Shown: positions 9,189 through 20,993, numbered from the stretch's first letter. The stretch is 64,000 nt of DNA from Pseudomonas sp. AFG_SD02_1510_Pfu_092 (GCF_003331055.1 NZ_PUQD01000001.1:62001-126000), one strand, 5' to 3'. Notes: generated from the sequence alone by a model not told the origin. Program-made: numbers and translations.

Positions 9189-9994
9189 GTGTCTGGAATT
9201 TTACCTTCGTTTGTACGAGGCGTTTCCGCATTACTGTCTCCGACCAGACCTTCGGTACCTTGCTTGGCGTCTTTCCAACGGCACAGCAACAGCTGACTGG
9301 CGTTCGCTTCGGTGATCTCGACACAGCCCAGGTTGGCAGGCAGCTCAGCATTGCTGTCGAGTAAGCGCCGGGACAGGTAGAATGAGCTGTCACGAGGCCA
9401 CTTTGCTGGGTACTGGATGTTTTCGGACTTCCCGCTGCTGTAGAACTCCGAGGAATTCGAGCGGCGACCAGGGTAGATCAGAGGGGCCGATTGAGCACAT
9501 TCAACCAGGCCTGAACGACATCTCGCTGGTTCTGAGGCCTCTGCATCAACACCCCGGCATAGATGATGTCGACGCCGATGATTGGCAGTATCAACGCTCG
9601 CGGCGGCGCCCTGGTGATCCTTCGGCCAACCTCATTGATCCGACCGGACAGGAGCAACGCCGAGACAGGTACAGAACCAGCGGCAGCCAGTCGATCAGCC
9701 CTAGTTTTCCTGCGAGCGCTCCGGCTCCGAGCAGGGCACCACAGATCAGCGCGAAAACCAGCTCGGTGTTCATGCCAAAGATGCCGTCGTGCTCATGGCT
9801 CAGCCCTTCATGCTCTGCTTGGTCATCTGGGCGTTCAAGCGAACTTTTCATAACTCGTCCCTTCTGGGGGGCAAGACTATAAACTGCTCTATGCAGTTGA
9901 AAGACATTACTGTTGTGTAGTTGAGATTTATTTCACAGCTAACCCAGGGGCAGTCATTAAGGCATCTAGCCTAAATGACGTTCATCGAGCTCAA
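9189..9994. other. 800-bp degenerate region
   Basis: No intact gene is visible apart from the truncated P-type ATPase start at 9591-9851. A long leftward frame without a start codon lies at about 9115-9480 and encodes a protein-like stretch (containing CVEITEANASQLLLCRW), which may be the relic of another gene. The sequence looks like decayed transposon cargo. Confidence 0.5.
9591..9851 (-). pseudogene. Truncated start of a heavy-metal P1B-type ATPase
   Basis: A good ribosome site (AAGGGACGAG) and ATG at 9851 open a frame. It reads SHEHDGIFGMNTELVFALI, then a hydrophobic segment ending near DWLPLVLYL. This resembles the His-containing leader and first helix of Zn/Cd/Pb-type P1B ATPases. The similarity stops after about 60 residues and the frame ends at residue 86; the phosphorylation domain (DKTGT) is absent. 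I read it as the 5' remnant of a deleted exporter gene. The family assignment rests on a short segment. Confidence 0.5.
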
Positions 9995-10023
9995 TAAAAA
10001 ATGCCAGGCACTGCCTGGCATTT
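9995..10023 (-). terminator. Intrinsic terminator after DUF2790 copy 2
   Basis: Read leftwards, AATGCCAGGC-AGT-GCCTGGCATT forms a 10-bp stem followed by TTTTATT. It ends the 10058-10381 gene. Confidence 0.85.
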
Positions 10024-10057
10024 ATGAATTCTCTAAGTATTCTACTCACAGCAATTA

Positions 10058-10381
10058 CTACTTGTTGTTGATGCATTGCGAGTACATGGAGTAGCGAACC
10101 GTCTTAAGCGTACCCTGAGAGTCCTCGAAGGTCATCAATCGCGGGTAAACTTGGCAGGTACGCGGGTCTTGGGACTGACGCACGAATTTCGCAACATCGA
10201 TCTTCATGCCGTAATTGTAGTCCTGGATCTCCGGCATCGGTTTGCCATTTCTCTCGGCATAGTTCGCTACAGCAGTCTGATGCTCCTTGATGTATTGCAG
10301 CTGCTTGCTTTCAGAGTAAGTATAAGCCTGCGAAGCCATCGAGAACATAACAAGTGCAGCAGCAACAATTAGCTTTTTCAT
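10058..10381 (-). CDS. DUF2790-family periplasmic protein (copy 2)
   Basis: The 107-residue precursor has a signal peptide ending ASQA (about residue 19) and a DUF2790 core. The core motifs are KPMPEIQDYNYGMKIDVAKFV, a Cys in RTCQVYP, MTFEDSQGTLKTVRYSMYSQC. The conserved GMxxDV segment and two cysteines match copy 1 (4869) and copy 3 (35533). It is monocistronic, with its own CopR-type promoter (leader about 43 nt) and terminator. The function is unknown; repeated independent placement under the same promoter type points to a role in the metal response. Confidence 0.82.
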   Translation of the reverse strand: MKKLIVAAALVMFSMASQAYTYSESKQLQYIKEHQTAVANYAERNGKPMPEIQDYNYGMKIDVAKFVRQSQDPRTCQVYPRLMTFEDSQGTLKTVRYSMYSQCINNK

Positions 10382-10430
10382 AGGAACCTCTCAAATTCAA
10401 ATCATCTCGGGCGTAACTTTAGCAACGCAG

Positions 10431-10470
10431 AGGCATCACCGGCATGACGAGAAACTTACAATTTTGAAAG
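10431..10470 (-). promoter_or_regulatory. CopR-box promoter of DUF2790 copy 2
   Basis: Read leftwards: operator CTTTCAAAATTGTAAG (10455-10470), 17 bp, then GATGCCT (10431-10437). The right half is GTAAG rather than GTAAT. A start near 10424 leaves a 43-nt leader. Confidence 0.65.
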
Positions 10471-10498
10471 GTAAGTGCATCTATTTCATATAAAACAA

Positions 10499-10528
10499 AA
10501 AACCCACAACGCGTGTTGTGGGTTTTTG
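10499..10528. terminator. Bidirectional terminator after czcA
   Basis: ACCCACAAC-GCGT-GTTGTGGGT forms a 9-bp stem flanked by A and T runs on both sides. It lies 13 bp beyond the czcA stop. Confidence 0.88.
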
Positions 10529-10540
10529 TATCTGGGGGGA

Positions 10541-13708
<3,168 letters not shown>

Positions 13709-13726
13709 TCATCCTGTCAGTTCGCA

Positions 13727-15007
13727 TCAGTGACTGTGCTCGGCAGAGGCTTTGCCGAGCTCAGACTTGAGTGTGAAGCTGCCATTGGTAGCCACTTGAG
13801 CGCCCGCTTCGATGCCGTCCGTGATTTCCACGTACCCACTGTCACGGCGGCCCAGCTTTACTGGGCGGGTGTCGAAGCCCTCGGCGGTGCGTACGAAGAC
13901 CGATGGTTTGTCCTCAACGGTCTGCACGGCGTGTTCCGGGACAGCCACCGCCACGCGATCAGTCTGGGACGTGACTGCGATGTTCACGAAAAGACCAGGA
14001 CGCCAGGCCCCGTTGGGATTGGTCAACGTAACGCGGACGGTCGCTGCTCGGTTTTGCTCGCCCAACAGGCTGCCGACATAACCCACCTTGCCCTCGACCT
14101 CCACGTTCATGTCAGGTGAGGAAACCTTCACGGCGCGGCCGGTAGTGACCTTGGCCAAATCGGTAGGCGGTACAGCGAAAGTGGCCCAAACTTGGTTAAG
14201 GTCGGACAGAATAAAGGCGTTAGTCGCCTCGCTGACGACTTCCCCGACGGTCAAGTGTTTCTCCACCACTACGGCGTCAAAGGGAGCCCTGAGTTCGTAA
14301 CGGTTACCGCCTACCGAATTGACCGAGGCACCGATCGCGCTGACTTTTTGCTTGGCGTTGGCCAGAGAGATTTCGGCTTCCTGCAGCGCCTGGCGAGCCT
14401 GGAGGTAGTCCTGCTCCGCAGAAATCTTGTCCTGCCAGAGCTGCTTCTCTCGGCTAAAAGTCACGCGCGCAAGTTCGACACGACGCTGAGCGGCTTGTTG
14501 CTCGCTGCGCAGGTCAGAGATCTGCTGGCTGGCAATCACCGCAAGGACTTGACCCTTCTTGACGGACTCACCCAAATTCGCCTGGACTGTTTCGACAACG
14601 CCTGGAACGCGAGGAACAACGTGCGCAGTGCGGTCCTCGTCAAAACGAATCTCACCCGGGAAGCTCACGACGGTTCCCAAATCACGAGGCGCTGCCGATT
14701 CCAGAGTCACGCCAGCTGCTTTGATCTGTTCAGCACTAAGGGTTAGCTTACCTTCTTCCTCACCGCCCTCTTCACTGTGGCCCTCCTCGCCATGACCTTC
14801 TTCACCGTGCCCATCTTCACTATGCTCCGCTTCACTGTTCTCTTTGTTAGCTGATCCGGCCTTCTTGTCATGGCCATGACCATCGTCAGCACCATGTTCT
14901 GCGTTAGTCGCCGCTTGTTGATCGGAACTGCTGTTCCAGGCGAGGCTGCCAAATCCAAGGATTGCCACAGCGGCTACCGCGAGGGCGATCTTGCGTTTGT
15001 TTTCCAT
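13727..15007 (-). CDS. czcB: CzcB-type periplasmic adaptor with His/Glu-rich N-terminus
   Basis: The 426-residue membrane-fusion protein links CzcA to the outer-membrane factor. After an N-terminal membrane anchor (about 8-25), residues 36-90 form a low-complexity metal-binding stretch with repeats of HGEEGH, typical of CzcB. The lipoyl/hairpin and beta-barrel domains follow, for example FPGEIRFDEDRTAHVVPRVP and the VFVRTAEGFDTRPVKLG region. The C-terminus ends AEHSH. It lies 69 nt after czcC. Confidence 0.92.
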   Translation of the reverse strand: MENKRKIALAVAAVAILGFGSLAWNSSSDQQAATNAEHGADDGHGHDKKAGSANKENSEAEHSEDGHGEEGHGEEGHSEEGGEEEGKLTLSAEQIKAAGVTLESAAPRDLGTVVSFPGEIRFDEDRTAHVVPRVPGVVETVQANLGESVKKGQVLAVIASQQISDLRSEQQAAQRRVELARVTFSREKQLWQDKISAEQDYLQARQALQEAEISLANAKQKVSAIGASVNSVGGNRYELRAPFDAVVVEKHLTVGEVVSEATNAFILSDLNQVWATFAVPPTDLAKVTTGRAVKVSSPDMNVEVEGKVGYVGSLLGEQNRAATVRVTLTNPNGAWRPGLFVNIAVTSQTDRVAVAVPEHAVQTVEDKPSVFVRTAEGFDTRPVKLGRRDSGYVEITDGIEAGAQVATNGSFTLKSELGKASAEHSH

Positions 15008-15076
15008 TGCTACTCCTGCTGATCGTAGGCACCGGCAGGTTTAAACGCCGAGTGCCGAGAAAAATGTATGCCCCGT

Positions 15077-16348
15077 TCAGCGTGCGCCGGCGGTCGAGCC
15101 TACTTCGCCATAAACCCTTTCTACTTGCGCACGCGCATTGGTCGCCGCTGCCAGCGAGTCGAGATACTGGCCACGAGCAAGGATCAAGGTGCGCTGGGCG
15201 TCCAGTACTTCGATAAAGCCGAATTTCCCCATCTCGAATCCGCGGGTTGCGGTATCCACGGCCTGCTGGGCTGAGGGCAGAATGGTCTTGTCGTAGGACT
15301 CAACTTCTTGCATGGCGGTGGACCACTGGTTCAGCGCGGTTTGGGTTTGGGCGCGCAATCTCAACTCGACAGCGTTACGCAGGTCGCGGGCCTGATCGGC
15401 ACGTCGAGAAGCGGAAAGAATGTTGCCTTGGTTACGATCAAACAGCGGCAAAGGCATGGACAGACCAACGACATTGACTCGCTCGCGCACCGAGCGGTCG
15501 TACTGGCTACCCACGCTTACCGTGAGGTTTGGAATACGCTGAGCTTTTTCTGCGCCAAGCGAGGCATCGCTCTTATCAATCTCCACCACTGCCTGCCGCA
15601 TTTCCGGAGTCTGATCGAGCTTTGCCAGCAACTCTTCAGTGCGCGGCGGCAAGCCAGGAGACAAGGTTGGTGATTCAAGGCGATCGAATATGGTCACAGA
15701 ACTCCCCGTGACTTGGGCGAGTTGCTGGTAAGCATTCGCTTTTTCCGTTTCGGCGCGACGGACCTGCAACCGGGCTTCAGCCAGTTGAACCTGGGCGCGG
15801 GTAGCCTCCACAGGTGAAGATTTACCTGCGCGAACTCGACCATCGACAATGCGAAGGCCGCGCTCAGTAAGTTCAAGGGATTGTTTAGCGAGGTCGAGTC
15901 CGGTTTGGGCTCGTAATGCAGCGTAAAACGCCTGCACGACGTCTGCACGCAGACCATTCACGCGTCGGTCCAGTTCCAGTTGTGCAACACTCTGGCCGTA
16001 TGTGGCGACATCTACGCGGGCTCCCCGCTTACCACCGAGCTCCAAGGTCTGACTTAGCGTAACGGTCGTTGTGCTGGTGTTACGCCGTGTGTCCTCCATC
16101 TCATACGAGATTTCGGGGTTTGGAATCAGCCCGGCTTGCTTGCGCGCACCGTCCGCGATGCCGATTTCCTGACGTGCCGCCGCGAGGTCTGGGTTGGCAT
16201 CCATTGCCGTCGACAGCGCTTGGGGCAAGCTGATGCTTTGGGCAAATGCGGTGGGTGCCAGCAACCCGGAAATCACCGCACAGAGAGCGGCAATTTTCCA
16301 CGGTGAGACGTAGGTCTTGGATAAGACATTGCGGTTATACCGGAGCAC
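15077..16348 (-). CDS. czcC: CzcC-type outer-membrane efflux protein
   Basis: The 423-residue TolC-family channel completes the CzcCBA system. It has a signal peptide (cleavage after TAFA) and two repeated outer-membrane efflux domains with long helical hairpins (about 45-220 and 235-410). I chose the GTG at 16348 because GAGGA lies 10 nt upstream; the longest frame begins with a TTG seven codons earlier without a ribosome site. It is first in the operon, preceded by a CopR-type promoter 100 bp upstream. Confidence 0.88.
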   Translation of the reverse strand: MLRYNRNVLSKTYVSPWKIAALCAVISGLLAPTAFAQSISLPQALSTAMDANPDLAAARQEIGIADGARKQAGLIPNPEISYEMEDTRRNTSTTTVTLSQTLELGGKRGARVDVATYGQSVAQLELDRRVNGLRADVVQAFYAALRAQTGLDLAKQSLELTERGLRIVDGRVRAGKSSPVEATRAQVQLAEARLQVRRAETEKANAYQQLAQVTGSSVTIFDRLESPTLSPGLPPRTEELLAKLDQTPEMRQAVVEIDKSDASLGAEKAQRIPNLTVSVGSQYDRSVRERVNVVGLSMPLPLFDRNQGNILSASRRADQARDLRNAVELRLRAQTQTALNQWSTAMQEVESYDKTILPSAQQAVDTATRGFEMGKFGFIEVLDAQRTLILARGQYLDSLAAATNARAQVERVYGEVGSTAGAR

Positions 16349-16446
16349 TTTCTTGGTCCTCGTGCACAAACTTCGTTAGCTTGGCCAGAACGCCGAAATA
16401 GCTGCCAAGCCCCACTGGATTAGGTGATGGCACTCTAAAGAGCGGT

Positions 16447-16486
16447 AGCTATCAGAGGGGTGGCTAGAAAATTACAATTTCGTAAG
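16447..16486 (-). promoter_or_regulatory. CopR-box promoter of czcCBA
   Basis: Read leftwards: operator CTTACGAAATTGTAAT (16471-16486), 17 bp, then GATAGCT (16447-16453). It matches the strongest sites in the set and faces the czcC gene. A second site at 16596 points the other way. The 16349-16749 gap holds nothing else recognisable. Confidence 0.8.
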
Positions 16487-16595
16487 AAAAGCTTGTAATG
16501 CCCGAAAACGCTGATGACACAGTCGAACCACCGAATTTCATTGCGAACGCGAGAGATGGCTAGCATGCGGCGTCAATGACCAAAATAACGACCAG

Positions 16596-16635
16596 ATGAC
16601 GAAATTGTAATTTTCCTATCACCATCCCGTTATCT
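16596..16635 (+). promoter_or_regulatory. CopR-box promoter of the OprD-family porin
   Basis: Operator ATGACGAAATTGTAAT (16596-16611), 17 bp, then GTTATCT (16629-16635). A start near 16642 leaves a leader of about 108 nt before the porin gene. Confidence 0.75.
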
Positions 16636-16749
16636 TCCGCCTGCAAATATGAGCTCGGCGCTACGCGAGGCGCGCCGCCGGCTCAGAACTTATAACGACA
16701 CCCGCGCCGGAAACATAATAAAAACTGCCGTAAATCAAAGGAGCATCGG

Positions 16750-18093
16750 ATGAAAATCAAAGTACCACTGTATTTGGCGGCAGTTTCGGCGCTGTCTGGA
16801 AGCTATGCAGTTACTGCTCAAGCTGAAGATAAGCCCGAAGGTTTCATCGAAGGTAGCAGCCTTACAGTGCTCAACCGCAACTTCTATTTCAATCGTGATA
16901 ACCGCGACAGCTCAGCTCCCACTTACAACAGCGGCAAGGGCAACACCAATGGCTACTCCGAGGCCTGGGCGCACGGGATCATCACCAAATTCAACTCTGG
17001 TTTTACCCAAGGGACGGTCGGCGTTGGTGTTGATGCCTTTGCCATGATAGGGCTTAAGCTCGATACTGGTGACGGGCGCAACGGCGGTCGTAGTTCATTC
17101 GACGTCATGCCTGTTGATAACAAAGGCGAAGCTCGCGACGAATACACCAAGGTTGGCGGGGCGGCTAAAGTTCGCTTGTTTGATACGGTCGTGAAAGTGG
17201 GTGATGTTTTCCCGTCGACGCCAGTTGTTGCATCAGGCGACTCGCGCCTGTTGCCTGAAAGCTTCCGCGGTGTGACCGTTGAGAACACCAGCATCCAGGG
17301 CCTCACCCTGCAGGGTGGCCGACTGCATGCGATGAGCCAGCCGGTCTCCAGCAATCTGAATGATAACTTCGCAACTTTCTACGGTGGCCCGGTTAACTCG
17401 CCTTGGGTAGGCTACGGTGGCGGTGATTACGCGATCAACGATAACTGGACCGTGAGCGTATACGCCAGTCAGTTGAAAGAAGTCTGGAACCAGTACTACG
17501 CTGGCACCAGCTTCGCCTATCCACTGAATGACGACCTTGCGCTGATTGGCGGCTTCAACTATTACAAAGCCGTGGATGAAGGGAAGCAGCGCCTAGGCGA
17601 GTTTGACAACGATATCTGGAGTGCCAAGGTCGGGGTCCGTTACGGCGCTCACACCCTGGCCCTGTCGCACCAACGCAACAACGGCGACGATGATTTCGAC
17701 TACCTGCGTCAGTCAGACTCGATTTTCGTCGACAACTCTATCCAGTACAGCGACTTCAACTCGCCGAAAGAGCGTTCCTGGATGCTGCGCTACGACCTGA
17801 ACTTCACCAGCTACGGCATTCCTGGTCTGACGTTCATGACCCGCTACGCTAGAGGCTCGGGCGCAGACTACTCGAACGCCAACCAGTTCTACATGCGCAC
17901 CGACGCCAACGGTGATCCGCTCACCAATCAGAAACGTTGGGAGCGTGACGTAGAGGTTAAATATGTCGTGCAAACTGGTCCAGCAAAAGACCTGTCCTTC
18001 CGGTTGCGCCAGGCCACCACGCGTGCCACTGCATTCGAATCGGATCTGGATGAAACTCGTGTGATCATTGAGTACCCGCTTTCGATCCTGTGA
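16750..18093 (+). CDS. OprD-family outer-membrane porin
   Basis: The 447-residue precursor has a signal peptide (cleaved after AQA, about residue 25) and the mature start EGFIEGSSLTVLNRNFYFNRD. Eighteen-strand barrel repeats and a C-terminal ending IIEYPLSIL are typical of OprD/OccD porins, which take up basic amino acids and small carboxylates. AAAGGAG precedes the ATG. It is divergent from czcCBA and has the same type of metal-responsive promoter, so this copy is probably induced by metal. Its substrate cannot be told from sequence. Confidence 0.9.
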   Translation: MKIKVPLYLAAVSALSGSYAVTAQAEDKPEGFIEGSSLTVLNRNFYFNRDNRDSSAPTYNSGKGNTNGYSEAWAHGIITKFNSGFTQGTVGVGVDAFAMIGLKLDTGDGRNGGRSSFDVMPVDNKGEARDEYTKVGGAAKVRLFDTVVKVGDVFPSTPVVASGDSRLLPESFRGVTVENTSIQGLTLQGGRLHAMSQPVSSNLNDNFATFYGGPVNSPWVGYGGGDYAINDNWTVSVYASQLKEVWNQYYAGTSFAYPLNDDLALIGGFNYYKAVDEGKQRLGEFDNDIWSAKVGVRYGAHTLALSHQRNNGDDDFDYLRQSDSIFVDNSIQYSDFNSPKERSWMLRYDLNFTSYGIPGLTFMTRYARGSGADYSNANQFYMRTDANGDPLTNQKRWERDVEVKYVVQTGPAKDLSFRLRQATTRATAFESDLDETRVIIEYPLSIL

Positions 18094-18200
18094 TTCTCTA
18101 AGGGGATCAGTTTATTCGTAAACTGGTCTCTTCAGAAAAATGTGCATTACGAATTCACCTTGAGTGGCTTAAGTGCTCCTTTGGTAAAAGGTGGATATTT

Positions 18201-18225
18201 GGCGCCCTTTGGGCGCCTTTTTTTT
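18201..18225 (+). terminator. Intrinsic terminator after the porin gene
   Basis: GGCGCCC-TTT-GGGCGCC forms a 7-bp GC stem followed by eight T residues. It lies 107 bp past the porin stop and just beyond the end of the leftward small ORF. Confidence 0.9.
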
Positions 18226-18227
18226 AC

Positions 18228-18377
18228 CTAAAATTCAATCAACCGTTCGAGTGTACGCATTGCATGCCGGTGAAACTCATGGCTGCACCAATGACCAGTT
18301 TCCTCGACATGAGTAACTTCGCCGTCATCTGAACGGAACAAACTCAACACAAAGAAGAAAACAACCACATACTTCAT
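18228..18377 (-). CDS. Unrecognised 49-residue His/Cys-containing small protein
   Basis: This small frame begins ATG at 18377 and stops at 18228. The first 14 residues are hydrophobic (MKYVVVFFFVLSLF), like a short signal or membrane segment. The second half has a single Cys in a His cluster (HWCSHEFHRH, about residues 29-38), a plausible metal site. A strong CopR-box promoter (18448-18487) lies 64 nt upstream of the start after its own start site. The ribosome site is weak (AGGT about 12 nt before ATG). I know no family for it; the case for a gene rests on promoter, composition and position. Confidence 0.5.
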   Translation of the reverse strand: MKYVVVFFFVLSLFRSDDGEVTHVEETGHWCSHEFHRHAMRTLERLIEF

Positions 18378-18447
18378 AAGGTCAAATTACCTATTGGAGA
18401 GAGGGCCCGCACCTGTCGAACCCAAACCGCGAAAAGATATACCTCCA

Positions 18448-18487
18448 GACTATCAATCATATTACCTGGAAATTACAAATCCGTCAT
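18448..18487 (-). promoter_or_regulatory. CopR-box promoter of the 49-residue ORF
   Basis: Read leftwards: operator ATGACGGATTTGTAAT (18472-18487), 17 bp, then GATAGTC (18448-18454). It lies between the small ORF and the divergent orphan regulator (start 18584). The rest of the 18094-18583 gap holds only the terminator and the small ORF. Confidence 0.72.
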
Positions 18488-18583
18488 TTAGGCCCCACCC
18501 AGCTCATTTTGATTTACCATTCCTTTCAATAATGCCGGCGCGCGTGCGCGGTTAATTGCTCAGTGATATCGAGACAAAATCCC

Positions 18584-19258
18584 ATGCGAATTCTGGTAAT
18601 TGAGGACGAAGTAAAAACTGCGGAATATGTGCGTCAAGGCCTTACAGAATGCGGTTATGTCGTCGATTGCGTGCATACCGGGTCAGATGGGCTATTCCTA
18701 GCCAAGCAACACGAATACGAGTTGATTATTCTTGATATCAATCTGCCAGAAATGGATGGGTGGCAGGTACTTGAGCTTTTGAGGCGTAAAAATTGCCCCT
18801 CCCGCATCATGATGCTCACGGCGAGAAGTCGTTTGGCAGATAAGGTCCGGGGTTTGGAGAACGGTGCAGATGACTACCTGATCAAACCATTTGAGTTCCC
18901 AGAACTGCTAGCCCGGGTTCGCGCCTTAATGCGCAGGTCTGAACACCCTGCATCTGTGGAGATCATTCGTGTCGCTGACCTGGAGCTAGACCAGAGCCGT
19001 CACAGGGCCTTCAGGGACGGCCAGCGTATTGATCTGACGACGAAAGAGTTTGCACTTCTGCACTACCTAATGCGCAATACCGGCGTGGTGCTCAGCCGCA
19101 CACAGATCATCTCACAGGTCTGGGATATGAACTTCGACTGCGATACAAACGTTGTAGAAGTGTCGATTCGAAGACTTAGAGCCAAGATCGATGACCCTTT
19201 CGAGACGAAGCTGATCCATACGCTTCGCGGTGTGGGCTATGTGCTTGAGAAGCGTTGA
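18584..19258 (+). CDS. Orphan CopR/CzcR-type response regulator
   Basis: This 224-residue OmpR-class regulator has a complete receiver (E7, D8, D51, K101 in IKPF) and winged-helix domain. It is very similar to the regulator at 5895, including VWDMNFDCDTNVVEVSIRRL. No kinase gene follows; downstream is a decayed MFS gene. I chose the ATG at 18584 because it aligns with the family start; the frame could extend 7 codons to a GTG. It may be phosphorylated by one of the two CopS-type kinases in the window. Confidence 0.88.
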   Translation: MRILVIEDEVKTAEYVRQGLTECGYVVDCVHTGSDGLFLAKQHEYELIILDINLPEMDGWQVLELLRRKNCPSRIMMLTARSRLADKVRGLENGADDYLIKPFEFPELLARVRALMRRSEHPASVEIIRVADLELDQSRHRAFRDGQRIDLTTKEFALLHYLMRNTGVVLSRTQIISQVWDMNFDCDTNVVEVSIRRLRAKIDDPFETKLIHTLRGVGYVLEKR

Positions 19259-19505
19259 TCGCCCGCTACTTAGTCATGAAAACAGAGCCAGGGATCATGC
19301 ATGTAAGTCGAGCCATACTGTTTTTGACCCTTAGCGCGCGTTTCCTCACTAAACGTATGAGGTGTGCTGGACATAAGGTATAGCATAGATTATCAACAGG
19401 TAACGGAAGGCCAAGCGTATGCCAGAGCTGACGCACGCTCAGCGGACATTGTTTTTAACAGCGCCATGGCTTACCTCTGATACTGTGCGCCGGCGATGAG
19501 GTTAA

Positions 19506-20103
19506 CCTCCCGACTACAGCACCAAGCAGGCTCAGTCGCCGCTCAACGATGATGGCGCCCGCCGGCTTTTCTGGTTCGTTGCAGGGCTACTCACGGTCAT
19601 TGCCTTCGTCATGGCCACCCTCTCTGTGCATCTTCTCACCTCGCTCAAGGAACTTGGCCTTCCAACGGTCACGGTGTTGGCGGTGGGGATGGTCCTTGGG
19701 CCGGCCCAGGTGGTGGCAAGAGTATTGGAGTTCTCGCTTGCTCGGCATCTTCACCCAACCTGGTCGGCCGTGCCGGCGTGTTGGTGAGCTTCATCGGCAT
19801 CTGCTTATTCATTCCTGGCGTGCCTTGGCTGGCATTCCCTGCAGCAGCGCTGTAGGGCGCCGGCATCGGGATTCTCACTATTGCCAGAGTCATCTTGCCT
19901 CTGGTGCTGTTTGGCAAGGGTATCGCGCACGCATGGGAGCATTAGCTCGCCCAATGGTCTTGGCGCAGGCCACGGGGCCGTTTGCTACGGCCTTTGTGCT
20001 GAGTACTCAAGGCGCACCTGTGCTCTTGCTCATGGCGGCGATGGTCGCTGTCGCGCTAGATAGCAGTTTCAAACTGCCCCTCAACCCAGTGCAACGTAGG
20101 TGA
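19506..20103 (+). pseudogene. Decayed MFS transporter gene (C-terminal half)
   Basis: Three reading frames must be joined to recover a membrane-transporter sequence. The first (about 19506-19785) reads RRLFWFVAGLLTVIAFVMAT through LARHLHPTWSA. The second (from about 19775) reads LVSFIGICLFIPGVPWLAF, with an in-frame TAG in LYGAG. The third (from about 19930) reads RMGALARPMVLAQATGPFAT to the terminal NPVQRR. At least two frameshifts and a stop are present, and the N-terminal half is missing. The joined sequence looks like a major facilitator protein; the substrate is unknown. Confidence 0.7.
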
Positions 20104-20386
20104 AGCTGGTGATTCTGCCCTCAAATCGGGGTACCCGCTAGATTTCCCCCCTAGCTTTGCCTTTGACTCTGCCTGGGGGTATACCGCCAGGGGATAATCG
20201 GCCTGCTTTGTCTTTGCGGATTGCCCTGCCAATTGACGGGGCCTACATAAGCCGTTTCCAATGCCCTCGACGTAGAACCATTCGCTCCGGCCGAAGCTGG
20301 CTGGTGGGCGTGAGCCAAGAGGCGTATCCTACAAATGCTTGCTCCGAGACTTGTTGGCCTACAGCCTCCCCTGGGAGACATCTGAT

Positions 20387-20412
20387 AGCCCGCCGCCGAG
20401 GCGGGCTTTTTT
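20387..20412 (+). terminator. Intrinsic terminator
   Basis: AGCCCGCC-GCCGA-GGCGGGCT forms an 8-bp stem followed by TTTTT, reading rightwards. It probably once ended the MFS transcript. Confidence 0.8.
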
Positions 20413-20576
20413 GTCATCAGATCCGTAAGGCAGCGCCTTGGTGAATGGCTGCCCAAGCTAGGCTCCGCCAGAGCGCATGCTCAACATCAGCGGTCTACCC
20501 GTCTCCCTAGCCAGACGGTTAACGACGTATCCATATCCTTTGTCAGGCGCATGGAAAGCTGACTGGGCGAAAACGC

Positions 20577-20903
20577 TTACGCAGCCATTGCTTCGCAGGA
20601 TGCAGCGCAGGCCAAACAGGTCTGTGCGCAATGCTGACAGTGGTCTGCCTTATGCTTACCGCACGCCTCCCCGCAGGCGCGGCAAATCCTTGCGCACAAC
20701 GCACAAAATTCCTTGGCGAGCATGCTTTCTCGTGTCATCAAGGTAGCCGCCAGCTTGCACATATCTGCGCAATCCCTGTCCAGCTTGATGCAGTCAGCCA
20801 TCATTTTTACGTCCTGCTCTCGCAGGCAGGCTGACGCGCAGACTTCACAGGCCAGCGCGCAGCGCATGCATTCCGAGATGCATTCATCAAAGCTACTGTT
20901 CAT
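20577..20903 (-). CDS. Cys-rich four-helix-bundle copper storage protein (Csp/DUF326)
   Basis: The 108-residue protein contains 19 cysteines, most as CxxxC, CxxC or CxxxCxxC along helices (C8, C12, C15, C19, C22, C26, then clusters to the C-terminus ending CEAMAA). This is the pattern of the Csp family, whose helical bundle binds many Cu(I) ions through thiolates. No signal peptide is visible, so it is likely the cytosolic (Csp3-like) form. I chose the second ATG (20903), which has GGAG 8 nt upstream. It lies 155 bp after cusF on the same strand. Confidence 0.88.
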   Translation of the reverse strand: MNSSFDECISECMRCALACEVCASACLREQDVKMMADCIKLDRDCADMCKLAATLMTRESMLAKEFCALCARICRACGEACGKHKADHCQHCAQTCLACAASCEAMAA

Positions 20904-20993
20904 GATCATATCTCCGGTATCGGGTCGATGAGATGCCAGTGCACCGTCTCATGACGGTATGTAGCGTTCGACCTGACGGGGGCCTGAAGATTG

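Larger units (their letters stand above)
19259..20576. other. 1.3-kb region without intact genes
   Basis: 19259-19505 shows nothing recognisable. 19506-20103 is an MFS pseudogene. 20104-20576 holds an 18-bp near-perfect dyad (20173-20190), preceded by a TTTGACT sequence, and a rightward terminator (20387-20412), but no gene. The kinase partner of the orphan regulator may once have been here. Confidence 0.6.
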
